From DASRDB01 sp035652815 (GTDB lineage: Bacteria; Chloroflexota; Ktedonobacteria; Ktedonobacterales; Ktedonobacteraceae): 64,000 nt of DNA. Position 1 is the first letter of the stretch. The number at the start of each line of letters is the position of its first letter. The stretch is from NCBI GenBank assembly GCA_035652815.1, contig DASRDB010000012.1:248001-312000 (forward strand), in the 5' to 3' direction. Positions 44,440-51,947 of this stretch are shown piece after piece. The translations under genes were made by a program, and so were the position numbers. The notes beneath the pieces were generated by a model. That model worked only from the letters and a program-made list of their open reading frames with translations. It was not told the DNA's origin and made no database searches.

Positions 44440-45693
44440 ATGAAAGACGAACACAAGGGAATACTTTCGGCGGAGAGCCAACCGCTCTCACAGGACCAGG
44501 ACGAAGACGATCTGGAGCGCATCTTCCAGCGAGCGGTGAGCGAGATCGATACGCTGCCCTTATGCCCACCCAAACGGCGGTTTCGGGTGTGCTGGTCGGA
44601 TGTCCTCAGCAGCACGCTGGTCAGCGTCATGCTGCTGGGCAGCTTCGCAGGCGTTATCTGGTCGGCGCTCACCTATCCCGTGATTACCGTTGGGGTGCTA
44701 CCTGCCACCAAAACCATGACCATTACCGTTCCCCTCACCATCCCGACCGAGCGACTTGCTCCCCGGACGCTCACAGAAACGCTCAGCGCGGCCACCATAG
44801 GCAAAGGCTTTCAAGCGGCGCAGGCGGCCAGGGGGATGCTTACCTTCTACAACGGGGAGTTTACTTCCCAGGTCATCGCGGCTGGCACCACCTTTCCCAC
44901 CACAAGCGGTATCTCGGTCGTAACCGAGGCATCTGTGACCCTTCCAGCAGCCAATCCGCCGAGCCTGGGCATGGCAACGGTAGCCGCCCATGCCACCAAC
45001 ACCGGGCCGCAAGGCAACATTCCGGCGTATGCGCTCAATGCTCCCTGTTGCCATGCGGCGATCAAAGTCGTCAATCTGCATCCCTTTACAGGCGGGCAAA
45101 CCGACCGGCGCTTTCCAGCAGTGGCCCAACAGGATGTAGATCACCTGACCCAACACCTGCAAGCGATCCTGACGGAACGCATGCCTGCCGCCTTTCCGGT
45201 AGGAGCAGGTGAAGCTGTCGTGCCATTCACCTGCACATTTGTCGCCACGCCCAATCCCCCCGTCGGAACTGAGGCCAGCAGCGTCACCGTGACCGCACAG
45301 CAAACGTGCGCCGGGTTGCGCTATCAGGTAACAGACCTGAAACGGGCCGCGACCCAGGCGTTCCGCGTAGAGACGCAACCCAGCAAGAGCTACGACCTGC
45401 GGGGTCTTGAGCAGGTGACGCCAACGAGTGTGGTTCCGTTCACCGCTACCATCACGGGGACCTGGGTGTTTCACCTGGACACGGGCTACGAACGATTTTT
45501 AGCCGAGCAAATCGCGGGGGATAGCCCTGCGCAAGCCAGAGCCTACCTCTTACAAACCGGGGTGATTGCGGCGGTCTCGCTCGACCAACCCTTGCCCAAA
45601 GCCCCCGACTACATTCGTTTTACTATCCTCAAAGGCGTTGGAGACGTGCCAGCGCCGAGCGCATCCCAGGAGCGGGGCCATGTTGCTGTGTAA
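44440..45693 (+). CDS. Membrane protein with large extracytoplasmic baseplate J-like domain
   Basis: Seen: 417 residues. An acidic cytoplasmic N-terminus is followed by one membrane helix at about 52-78 and a ~330-residue outer domain. It contains G-T-T-F-P-T-T-S-G-I-S-V-V-T-E-A and several paired Cys (A-P-C-C-H, C-T-F, Q-T-C-A). The last 60 residues (D-S-P-A-Q-A-R-A-Y-L-L-Q) align by eye with the outer part of the kinase at 19085-21169. Third or fourth gene of the cassette; its last 14 bases overlap tnpB. A surface or secretion-linked role is a guess. Confidence 0.75.
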   Translation: MKDEHKGILSAESQPLSQDQDEDDLERIFQRAVSEIDTLPLCPPKRRFRVCWSDVLSSTLVSVMLLGSFAGVIWSALTYPVITVGVLPATKTMTITVPLTIPTERLAPRTLTETLSAATIGKGFQAAQAARGMLTFYNGEFTSQVIAAGTTFPTTSGISVVTEASVTLPAANPPSLGMATVAAHATNTGPQGNIPAYALNAPCCHAAIKVVNLHPFTGGQTDRRFPAVAQQDVDHLTQHLQAILTERMPAAFPVGAGEAVVPFTCTFVATPNPPVGTEASSVTVTAQQTCAGLRYQVTDLKRAATQAFRVETQPSKSYDLRGLEQVTPTSVVPFTATITGTWVFHLDTGYERFLAEQIAGDSPAQARAYLLQTGVIAAVSLDQPLPKAPDYIRFTILKGVGDVPAPSASQERGHVAV

Positions 45694-46915
45694 AAAAATC
45701 AAAATTGAAGTGAGCCAGCAAGACGCCGAAGCCCTGGAGTTCATGCAGGGCAAGTGTCGCGGGCTGTACAACTGGTGGGTGATGAAGCTGCGCGCAGGCG
45801 AACGTTGGAGCTTCAAACGGGCCAAGCAGTCACTACGGGAGAGCAAACAATACGACCCTGAATTACGCTACGTCTACGGCAAGCTGTTAGCCGAAGTGTA
45901 CTTCCGGCTCGACAAGGCCATGCACGCCTTTTTCCGGCGGCTGGAAGCGGGCGAGAAACCAGGCTTTCCCCGTGTCAAACCGCGCCACCAGTTCTTTACC
46001 CTGTGCTATCCGGCGATGTACCTGGAAGTGCAAGGCAAGACCATCATCCTGCCAACGGGTGGAGGTGGGAATTGGGGGCCAAAACGCTACCCCAACATTG
46101 TAGCGCGGCTGACCGAGGAGCCACCAGCCCACTTCCGCGAGGTGGCTGTCTCACGGGATGCGTGCGGCAACTACTACTGCTCTTTCGTCTACGATGATGC
46201 GCAACAGGACGGATCTGAAACACCGCAGGCAAAGATGAAACGCAAGCTTCGCCCGCCACCATCTCGACGAAGAGAAGGTGTGGTGGCCTTTGACCTGGGG
46301 ATCAAAACGCTAGCAACGGGGGTCAACGACCAGGGCCGCTTTTATTATATCGGCGGCTTCAAGGGCTATCGCTGGTACAACAAGCAACTGGACAAGATTC
46401 GTTCCAAACGAGACAAATGCAAGAAAAAATCCCGCCGCTATCTCTATCTCTCACGGGTCTACAAGCGTGTCTCGGAAAAGGAACGGCGCAAGCAGCAGGA
46501 CTGTTTGCATAAAGCCTCGCACCTGATCGCGCACCGACTGGCTGAAAGGGCTGTGGTGATTGGCGATCTCTCCCAACGGCAGATGGTTCTCAAGAAGCAA
46601 GAACACGAAACGGCCAAAGAGCGGCGCAAGCGACAGATTCGCAACCGCCTGGTGTATAATGATTGGGGTCTTTACCGTTTTGTGCAGATGCTCGAATATA
46701 AGTGCTTACGCAGTGGGAAAACACTGCATGTTATTAGTGAACGCGATACGACGAAAACCTGTCACAGGTGTGGGTGCAAGCAAGCCATGCCTCTGTGGCA
46801 ACGGACGTATTGCTGCCAGAACTGTGGGCTGGTGATGGATCGTGATGAAAATAGCGCGCTCAACATCTACCAGCGGTTCCTTGCCCGGCTGGGGCCACAC
46901 ACGTCAGCAATCTGA
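45680..46915 (+). CDS. tnpB: TnpB-type RNA-guided nuclease (IS200/IS605 OrfB) with non-canonical RuvC-II
   Basis: Seen: 411 residues. The RuvC-I motif A-F-D-L-G-I-K contains Asp205. At RuvC-II the usual Glu is Gly295 (V-I-G-D-L-S). A Glu at 354 (I-S-E-R-D-T-T-K-T-C) lies just before the Cys4 zinc ribbon (C-H-R-C-G ... C-Q-N-C-G), and RuvC-III D-R-D-E-N-S-A-L-N-I is at 387-389. This pattern resembles the TnpB subset with a relocated catalytic Glu, so activity may be kept; a dead enzyme cannot be excluded. No tnpA (transposase) accompanies it. ATG 45680 starts inside the preceding gene. Confidence 0.9.
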   Translation: MLLCKKIKIEVSQQDAEALEFMQGKCRGLYNWWVMKLRAGERWSFKRAKQSLRESKQYDPELRYVYGKLLAEVYFRLDKAMHAFFRRLEAGEKPGFPRVKPRHQFFTLCYPAMYLEVQGKTIILPTGGGGNWGPKRYPNIVARLTEEPPAHFREVAVSRDACGNYYCSFVYDDAQQDGSETPQAKMKRKLRPPPSRRREGVVAFDLGIKTLATGVNDQGRFYYIGGFKGYRWYNKQLDKIRSKRDKCKKKSRRYLYLSRVYKRVSEKERRKQQDCLHKASHLIAHRLAERAVVIGDLSQRQMVLKKQEHETAKERRKRQIRNRLVYNDWGLYRFVQMLEYKCLRSGKTLHVISERDTTKTCHRCGCKQAMPLWQRTYCCQNCGLVMDRDENSALNIYQRFLARLGPHTSAI

Positions 46916-47010
46916 CGTGCGGTGTGCTGCACGGAAGTGCAGGAATTGAACATCAGTGAGTGGACGTGTTCACCATCACTGACCAATGTGTTGAACACAT
47001 TTCAATACAT
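46890..47010 (+). ncRNA. Putative TnpB guide RNA (reRNA/omegaRNA) and element right end
   Basis: Downstream of tnpB are three hairpins in a row. The first is CGTGC / GCACG near 46917. The second is CAGTGAGTG / CACCATCACTG near 46955-46985. The third is AATGTGTT-G-AACACATT at about 46984-47000. Known: TnpB guide RNAs start in the tnpB 3' end and run through the right end of the element, with the guide just beyond. The guide boundary cannot be set here. Confidence 0.5.
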
Positions 47011-47030
47011 TTAGAAAGGCAGAACATCGC

Positions 47031-47447
47031 ATGGCAGAACAAAGTCAAAACCAGAAAGATCAGCAGGAGCAGGGAGAGCAGGGAGAGCAGGATAGGGGAT
47101 TGGTGAGCCGCATCGGGCCTGTTGAGATCGATTGGCCTCGCTCAATTGGCTATTATGGAGGAATAGCGCTGGCTACCAGCCTGGAATTGATCCAGCCGCC
47201 ACTCGCCATCTTTATTGCCGCCGTTCCTCTGTTCAAGATGCTCAACAGCCCTAAAGCTTCGCTGCCCAGGCGTTTCGTGGCGCAGTTGCTCGATGGCGCG
47301 GCCAAACCTGTAGGCGGCAGCGCAGAAGCAACCGTTCGCCTGAAAAGCGAGCCACCGCAGCGAAAGCTGTCGATAATGGAAGAGGCCCGCCAGATGGCGA
47401 ATAAATCGCGCGGGCAAAAGGCATTGGAGAAGCCAGGTACACGGTAG
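47031..47447 (+). CDS. Hypothetical membrane-associated protein
   Basis: Seen: 138 residues. The Gln/Glu-rich N-terminus carries a short tandem repeat of G-E-Q. A hydrophobic segment follows around 45-68 (Y-G-G-I-A-L-A-T-S-L-E-L-I-Q-P-P), then a basic C-terminus. GAAAGG lies about 11 bases upstream of ATG 47031. It starts about 30 bases after the putative right end of the TnpB element. Not recognised; similar small proteins with the I-D-W-P segment occur in related genomes only as far as I can guess. Confidence 0.6.
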   Translation: MAEQSQNQKDQQEQGEQGEQDRGLVSRIGPVEIDWPRSIGYYGGIALATSLELIQPPLAIFIAAVPLFKMLNSPKASLPRRFVAQLLDGAAKPVGGSAEATVRLKSEPPQRKLSIMEEARQMANKSRGQKALEKPGTR

Positions 47448-47448
47448 A

Positions 47449-47533
47449 TGTAGGGACGCGCTTGATCGCGTCCACCTCCGCATGTGCTGCGTGCCGATGC
47501 GCCTGAGTGGACGCGATCAAGCGCGTCCCTACA
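47449..47533. repeat. Dispersed palindrome, GGGACGCG family
   Basis: TGTAGGGACGCGCTTGATCG on the left is mirrored by CGATCAAGCGCGTCCCTACA on the right around a 30-base centre. It begins two bases after the stop of the 47031 gene. A partial copy ending CGCGTCCCTACAG follows at about 47552-47580. Confidence 0.88.
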
Positions 47534-47580
47534 GGGTATCCCCCATTCTTTTGTCAAAATTCATTACCGCGTCCCTACAG

Positions 47581-48079
47581 GAATGTACCTTGATTATTCC
47601 TGCCTCATATCCTGCCACGCGGCTTCACTGCTTGCGAGCATACTGCCGATAATAAATAACCGCCGCCTGAAAATCACGCGGCACTTTCACAAAAGAGGCA
47701 ACACTTACTTCTTCCCATACACCTGACATATTGATGCGCCTCCATATTATACCCAGTCGCTTCACTTTTGCTGCTCTAATAGGAGAATTTAGCTATACTG
47801 ATGGTGAAATAGCTTTAGAAGAGGTTTTACGGCAATAGAGGAGCCAGCATGATTGATTGTGATGAGGTAGAGATACCAGAATAGGCATTTGTGAGAGAGA
47901 TGTAATATGCCTATGTTACGCTTGGCCTAAGATGAGGCGGAATCATGCGAAGATGGTTCGCCTGCAAACACTGTATTTGTACCACCCACGATAACCACTC
48001 TTGCGGGCAGGGCAAACGCAACATTTCGCCATCCTGTTGCATGAGGTGCACAGGTGACGGGAAAGGGACAGAGAAGAAC
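47581..48079. other. Gene-poor, AT-rich stretch
   Basis: No gene with coding character was found. The one long plus-strand frame that covers 47945-48079 reads into the flavodoxin gene but is Cys-rich and has no ribosome site. Nothing else is recognised. Confidence 0.5.
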
Positions 48080-48559
48080 ATGAAAGCTTTAATTATCTAC
48101 GACTCAGTCTATGGGAATACTGAGAAGATCGCCAGAGCAATTGGTGATGGCTTGCCAGGCGAAGTGAAAGTTGAGAGCATAGGTGAAGCGAATCCGTCGG
48201 AACTCCCTACATTTGACCTGCTCATTGTTGGTTCACCTGTGCATGGTGGGAGACCGACTCCCCAACTCGAGACATTTTTAAAGGAGTTGCCGGATGACGC
48301 TCTTAAAGGGGTGAAAGTAGCCGCCTTCGATACAAGATTTGAGGCGGAAGATCAGGGTTTCGCGCTGCGGGTATTGATGAGCGTCATTCGCTATGCTGCG
48401 GAACGGCTCGCAAAAGACCTGGAGAAAAAAGGCGGCGAACTTATAGCGGAACCCGAAGGCTTCATCGTCGAGAACAAAGAAGGACCCTTGAAACAGGGAG
48501 AGCTTGAGCGAGCAAGTCAGTGGGCAAAAGGGATGGTCGTCGTATCCTCCCAGGTTTGA
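48080..48559 (+). CDS. Flavodoxin family protein
   Basis: Seen: 159 residues. The N-terminal FMN-phosphate loop I-Y-D-S-V-Y-G-N-T-E-K (T/S-x-T-G-N-T type) is followed by V-G-S-P-V-H-G-G-R-P-T-P, which contacts the isoalloxazine, and a C-terminal helix E-R-A-S-Q-W-A. This matches flavodoxin/nitric oxide synthase-type domains, likely an electron carrier or quinone reductase. ATG 48080 is taken as start. No redox partner gene is next to it. Confidence 0.9.
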   Translation: MKALIIYDSVYGNTEKIARAIGDGLPGEVKVESIGEANPSELPTFDLLIVGSPVHGGRPTPQLETFLKELPDDALKGVKVAAFDTRFEAEDQGFALRVLMSVIRYAAERLAKDLEKKGGELIAEPEGFIVENKEGPLKQGELERASQWAKGMVVVSSQV

Positions 48560-48626
48560 TGTAATAAACGGAGGATAGCATTCACTGTATCAAGAGAGGC
48601 CTTTCAGATAGAGGACGTTTTGTTGC

Positions 48627-48740
48627 TCGTTCATGATAAGAAGCTTATGAACGTTGCCAAAAGAGCGGGGGCTTCTGTCCCTGTCATGCTGATAAACCCT
48701 CTTTCTTTAGCAAAATTCATAAGCTTCTTATCACGAACGA
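48627..48740. repeat. Inverted repeat, 25-base arms
   Basis: The left arm at 48627-48651 (TCGTTCATGATAAGAAGCTT...) and right arm at 48716-48740 match in 24 of 25 positions across a 64-base spacer. This is unlike the other repeat families. Could be the ends of a small non-autonomous element. The rest of 48560-48904 shows nothing. Confidence 0.75.
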
Positions 48741-48904
48741 ACAGGAAACGGCCTGGAACCTGGCGGTTATCTTTGTTCCCTAAACCAATGCTGAACCTTC
48801 ATACGAAGATCATCCTTTTCTGCTCATAGCGAGTTTTTCGCCATCCATTCGCCCCCGATGGATGCGGGAAACCGATCAGACAGCGTTCTGTCGGCAGCAC
48901 GCCC

Positions 48905-49258
48905 TTATTTATTAACAATTGCATGACTGCTGTCACGCTGTCTCCAATCGGCAAAGCTTGCCGTCGCTTTCACCTTCCGTAACACCTCAAATGAAGACAA
49001 GCCAATTCTCAGACCATCCCTCGCGACACGATAAGCAAGCTCCATCTGCGTCCAACCAGGGGTTATACCTACGATCATGACTTTCGCAGCCGGGTTCACT
49101 ACCTCAAATGGAATGTAGTAAATAGTGATACGGCCTGCTTGTTCAACAAGAAATTGGGAGGTAAGCAGGTCTGAAGGTGAAAGGGGAATGTGAGTGGGGA
49201 GAGCGGCGATTTTGGAGGAGTAGTGGTAGAAGAGAGTAGTGTGGAGAAGTTGGAGCAT
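48905..49258 (-). pseudogene. Truncated uracil-DNA-glycosylase-like protein (N-terminal part)
   Basis: Seen: 117 residues. A beta-strand region ends with V-M-I-V-G-I-T-P-G-W-T-Q-M-E-L-A, like the I-V-G-x-x-P-G motif of UDG-superfamily proteins. The frame stops soon after F-A-D-W, about a third of the usual length, with no continuation in other frames. GAGG lies six bases before ATG 49258. Probably a decayed gene. The family call is by motif only. Confidence 0.5.
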
Positions 49259-49286
49259 GTGAGCCTCAGTTGTTTGTCTGTTTTGC

Positions 49287-49838
49287 TCAGGAACACATGC
49301 TGCTGTTGATAGTCCATTGTGCGACGACACTGGAAGCAGCAATGAAAGATAGTTCAAATGTACAGAAAGAGTCAGGCACTACAAAAGCAGTTTGGGTCTC
49401 TATAGATTGACCGGGATTTACCGCAAAAGATTGTCCAGGATCGGAAGCCTGATCCTCTGTATAATGTTGACCAGACCCATCCTGAAGATCAAATAAATTT
49501 CCACTAAGGGATTGAGGGGCAGAAGATATATTTGCAAACGAAGCATCAATTATAAGAAAATGATGACCTTGAGTATCACTAACTGTGTAGTTATTGTAGG
49601 TAAGAGTATCATACGTGCGATTAAGAATGACATTCCATATAGGATCAGGTGCTGGCGTCGTAGATACAGGGGTCGAGGTGATACCACTACTCGGGGTGAC
49701 AGTAGAGCCAGGATTATTATTGGTGTTGGGATGAACGTAGCTAAAGTAAGTAATGATTACGCCGATAATAGTGGCAATAGAAGCTATTCCACCTACATAT
49801 ATAACCCATTTAGGAGTTTCATTCGAGCCAGAAGCCAT
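49287..49838 (-). CDS. DUF4352-like membrane-anchored protein
   Basis: Seen: 183 residues. One N-terminal membrane helix (about 12-34) is followed by a Pro/Thr/Ser linker and an Ig-like beta domain with V-S-D-T-Q-G-H-H-F-L-I-I-D-A-S-F-A-N and L-F-D-L-Q-D-G-S-G-Q-H-Y, as in DUF4352. GGAGG lies six bases before ATG 49838. It is surface-exposed, with function unknown. Low-GC, repeat-poor neighbourhood. Confidence 0.75.
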   Translation of the reverse strand: MASGSNETPKWVIYVGGIASIATIIGVIITYFSYVHPNTNNNPGSTVTPSSGITSTPVSTTPAPDPIWNVILNRTYDTLTYNNYTVSDTQGHHFLIIDASFANISSAPQSLSGNLFDLQDGSGQHYTEDQASDPGQSFAVNPGQSIETQTAFVVPDSFCTFELSFIAASSVVAQWTINSSMCS

Positions 49839-50000
49839 AGCCTTCCTCCTTATAGAGCAGTCCACATCGAACTATGGGTTATTATAAACATTATATATCA
49901 AGATTTAACTCATGTAAAGTACGGTTTTGATCTAAAACAATATTTGCTTTATCACCTTCATTGCTTGATTAACATCTACAATTGTAATTCTATACACTAA

Positions 50001-50093
50001 AAAGCCCAGGAACTGTATTCCTGGGCTGGTTGGCTCCTCGACCTGAATTCGACCTGGGACCCACCGGCTGTTAACCGGTGGGTCGGAGAAATA
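50001..50093 (-). pseudogene. tRNA-Asn-derived fragment with terminator hairpin
   Basis: Matches the 3' half of the tRNA-Asn gene at 50816-50887 plus its downstream terminator. AGCCCAGGAA / TTCCTGGGCT occurs in both, followed by GGCTCCTCGACC and a degenerate T-arm. The anticodon loop region is inverted relative to the gene (CTGTTAA on the plus strand within a CCACCGG/CCGGTGG stem). The 5' half is absent. On the minus strand the hairpin is followed by TTTTT. Confidence 0.7.
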
Positions 50094-50134
50094 TCAGTCA
50101 ATTGATAAGCTAAAATTTTTATACGAAGTTACTT

Positions 50135-50686
50135 TTACTTGTCCTGATCCTGCGGCTGAGAGAGTTCGAGAGCGATAAAGGTCACGTTATCCCAGGCGTT
50201 ATGGATGCCTATGAACAGGAGCAGCAGTGCTGCGGCTGCGATGAAGAACAGTACCAGGGATGGCTGGTCTGGGAGCAGAATCGCAGCGACGAAGAAGGTA
50301 GTGTAGGAGACCAGGGGCAAGATCGTATGAAACAGCCAGTCTTCCAGCACCGGTTGATAGCCTTTCTGGCGGCGCATCCGTCGGAGTATAATGAGGACGT
50401 AGCTTGCTCCTACAAGCCCCGTCAGGCCTAGCAGCAGACCAGCCGTCCAGAGCGCCTGCCAGGGTGCGCTGAGAATTGCGGCAACCAGCAGCGCAGCACA
50501 AAAATGCCACACATTGGGCGTGTTGAAGGTCGCAAATGCCTCACTCGGCGACGACGCACGCATTCGCACCCCTGTGATCAAGGTTACGACCACGAACATT
50601 AAGCCTGTCAGGGTCGCCGCAGCGGTGCCGGTGAGGATATAAAAGTTTTGCCATACGACAAGTGGAGACAGCGCAGCCTCTTGCAT
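50135..50686 (-). CDS. Hypothetical multi-pass membrane protein
   Basis: Seen: 183 residues with about five membrane helices. L-T-G-T-A-A-A-T-L-T-G-L-M-F-V-V-V-T-L is in the first, and charged loops such as R-R-M-R-R-Q-K-G lie between. GGAGG lies eight bases before ATG 50686. It lies between the tRNA fragment and the intact tRNA-Asn. No family name is recognised. Confidence 0.75.
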   Translation of the reverse strand: MQEAALSPLVVWQNFYILTGTAAATLTGLMFVVVTLITGVRMRASSPSEAFATFNTPNVWHFCAALLVAAILSAPWQALWTAGLLLGLTGLVGASYVLIILRRMRRQKGYQPVLEDWLFHTILPLVSYTTFFVAAILLPDQPSLVLFFIAAAALLLLFIGIHNAWDNVTFIALELSQPQDQDK

Positions 50687-50782
50687 GATGAAGCCTCCTT
50701 CGAGTTCAATGAAAACGTCGTGAGAATATAACTGGAGAGAGAGCTAAAGCCACTTCAGGTCTCATTGCGGCGCAATAAGAAA

Positions 50783-50813
50783 CCAGCCCAGGAATGCTCT
50801 TCCTGGGCTGGTT
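50783..50813 (-). terminator. Terminator hairpin after tRNA-Asn
   Basis: CCAGCCCAGGAA and TTCCTGGGCTGG pair around a five-base loop, followed on the minus strand by TTTCTT. It ends the tRNA transcript. Confidence 0.85.
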
Positions 50814-50815
50814 AG

Positions 50816-50887
50816 CTCCTCGACCAGGATTCGAACCTGGAACCCATCGGTTAACAGCCGATTGCTCTACCGTTGAGCTATCGAGGA
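50816..50887 (-). tRNA. tRNA-Asn (anticodon GTT)
   Basis: On the minus strand: acceptor TCCTCGA pairs with TCGAGGA; D-arm GCTC/GAGC; anticodon arm ATCGG-CTGTTAA-CCGAT with anticodon GTT; T-arm CCAGG-TTCGAAT-CCTGG; discriminator G. The 72 bases form a full cloverleaf. The CCA tail is not encoded. Confidence 0.95.
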
Positions 50888-51185
50888 ATATTGCTCACTG
50901 TCCTCTTAGGACGATTGCAGTATACACCATCCTTTAGCGATTCGTCAATACTTTTTTCCAGAAATTTTGTCTGGGGCCGGGTTTTCGTTTCGCCGGAGCT
51001 GTGACTTCCCCTATGAGATATGACCAAAGTAATAGTGCCTGCCCTATGCCTATTGTCGCAAGCAAAATCTATCCTTTAGCAGATACATTGAGACTCATCT
51101 TGATGTATGCTTTTCCCAGAACGAAAGAGAACGGTTCCAACAGAAAGAAGTTTGGAAGATAAAAACCATAAGAAAGGTTTTAAAA

Positions 51186-51893
51186 ATGTATACCATGACT
51201 ACCAAACCATTGAATAACGCTTCGACTACGACAAATACAATGAATTTCCGCAGCACTATACGCAATATCGTTCCCAGTATTCTGATTAACGCGGTTGTGC
51301 CACTGGTTATCTTACAGGTGCTGACGCCGCACTTTCCGAATGGGAGCATCTGGCCACTGGCGATTGCGGGACTGTTTCCGGCATTGGGTACGGTGGTTGG
51401 CATCATTCGTACTCGTCATGTTGATTTTCTGGGCACGATTGTGCTGGGTGGGATCGTGGTGAGCATTGCGGTGGCTTTCGTCTCGGGCGATCAAAAGTTG
51501 CTGCTGGTGCGCGAGTCGGCGGTGACTGGCGCTTTTGGTGTGGCCTGCCTGGTCTCGCTGCTCTTCCCCAGGCCGATCATGTTCTACTTCGGCAGGTACT
51601 TTGCGACTGGCAACAATCCTGAGAAGGTGGCGTGGTATAACAGCCTGTGGCAGTATCCATACTTCCGTTACGTGAACCGCGTCATTAACATCGTCTGGGC
51701 GCTGGCTTACCTGCTCGAATTCGCGGTGCGCGTGGTGATGATCTATACGCTGCCAGTAGCGGCGGTGCTGGCGGTTTCGCCAGTTATCATCGGGGTTATC
51801 ACTGTTGCCACTATTGCCTGGACAATGGCTTACTCACGACACGCCGGACGACGGGGCGCTGAGATGCAGAAACGGGCGGCGCTTCAGCAATAG
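51186..51893 (+). CDS. VC0807-like membrane protein
   Basis: Seen: 235 residues with about five to six membrane helices. S-I-L-I-N-A-V-V-P-L-V-I-L-Q-V-L is the first, R-H-V-D-F-L-G-T a loop motif, and a Gly/Pro-rich second half contains F-G-R-Y-F-A-T-G. These features resemble VC0807 family proteins of unknown function. A ribosome site AGAAAGG lies about eight bases before ATG 51186. Confidence 0.7.
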   Translation: MYTMTTKPLNNASTTTNTMNFRSTIRNIVPSILINAVVPLVILQVLTPHFPNGSIWPLAIAGLFPALGTVVGIIRTRHVDFLGTIVLGGIVVSIAVAFVSGDQKLLLVRESAVTGAFGVACLVSLLFPRPIMFYFGRYFATGNNPEKVAWYNSLWQYPYFRYVNRVINIVWALAYLLEFAVRVVMIYTLPVAAVLAVSPVIIGVITVATIAWTMAYSRHAGRRGAEMQKRAALQQ

Positions 51894-51898
51894 GAAAA

Positions 51899-51941
51899 CA
51901 AAAATGAAGGCCGGGGATATGTACTCCGGCCTTCATTTTTG
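51899..51941. terminator. Bidirectional terminator
   Basis: AAAATGAAGGCCGG and CCGGCCTTCATTTT form a perfect 14-base stem around an 11-base loop, flanked by A and T runs. It serves both the 51186 gene and the convergent mgtE gene. Confidence 0.88.
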
Positions 51942-51947
51942 TTTGTT

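Noticed and set aside
44409..45212. 267-residue frame within the baseplate J-like gene
   Set aside because: It overlaps the 44440-45693 frame in another phase, is Arg/Ser-rich and low-complexity, and the 44440 frame has a membrane helix and domain structure.
45680..46915. Complete IS200/IS605 element
   Set aside because: No tnpA and no left end can be identified; tnpB begins inside the preceding gene.
47484..47726. 80-residue frame
   Set aside because: Starts inside a palindromic repeat and shows no coding character.
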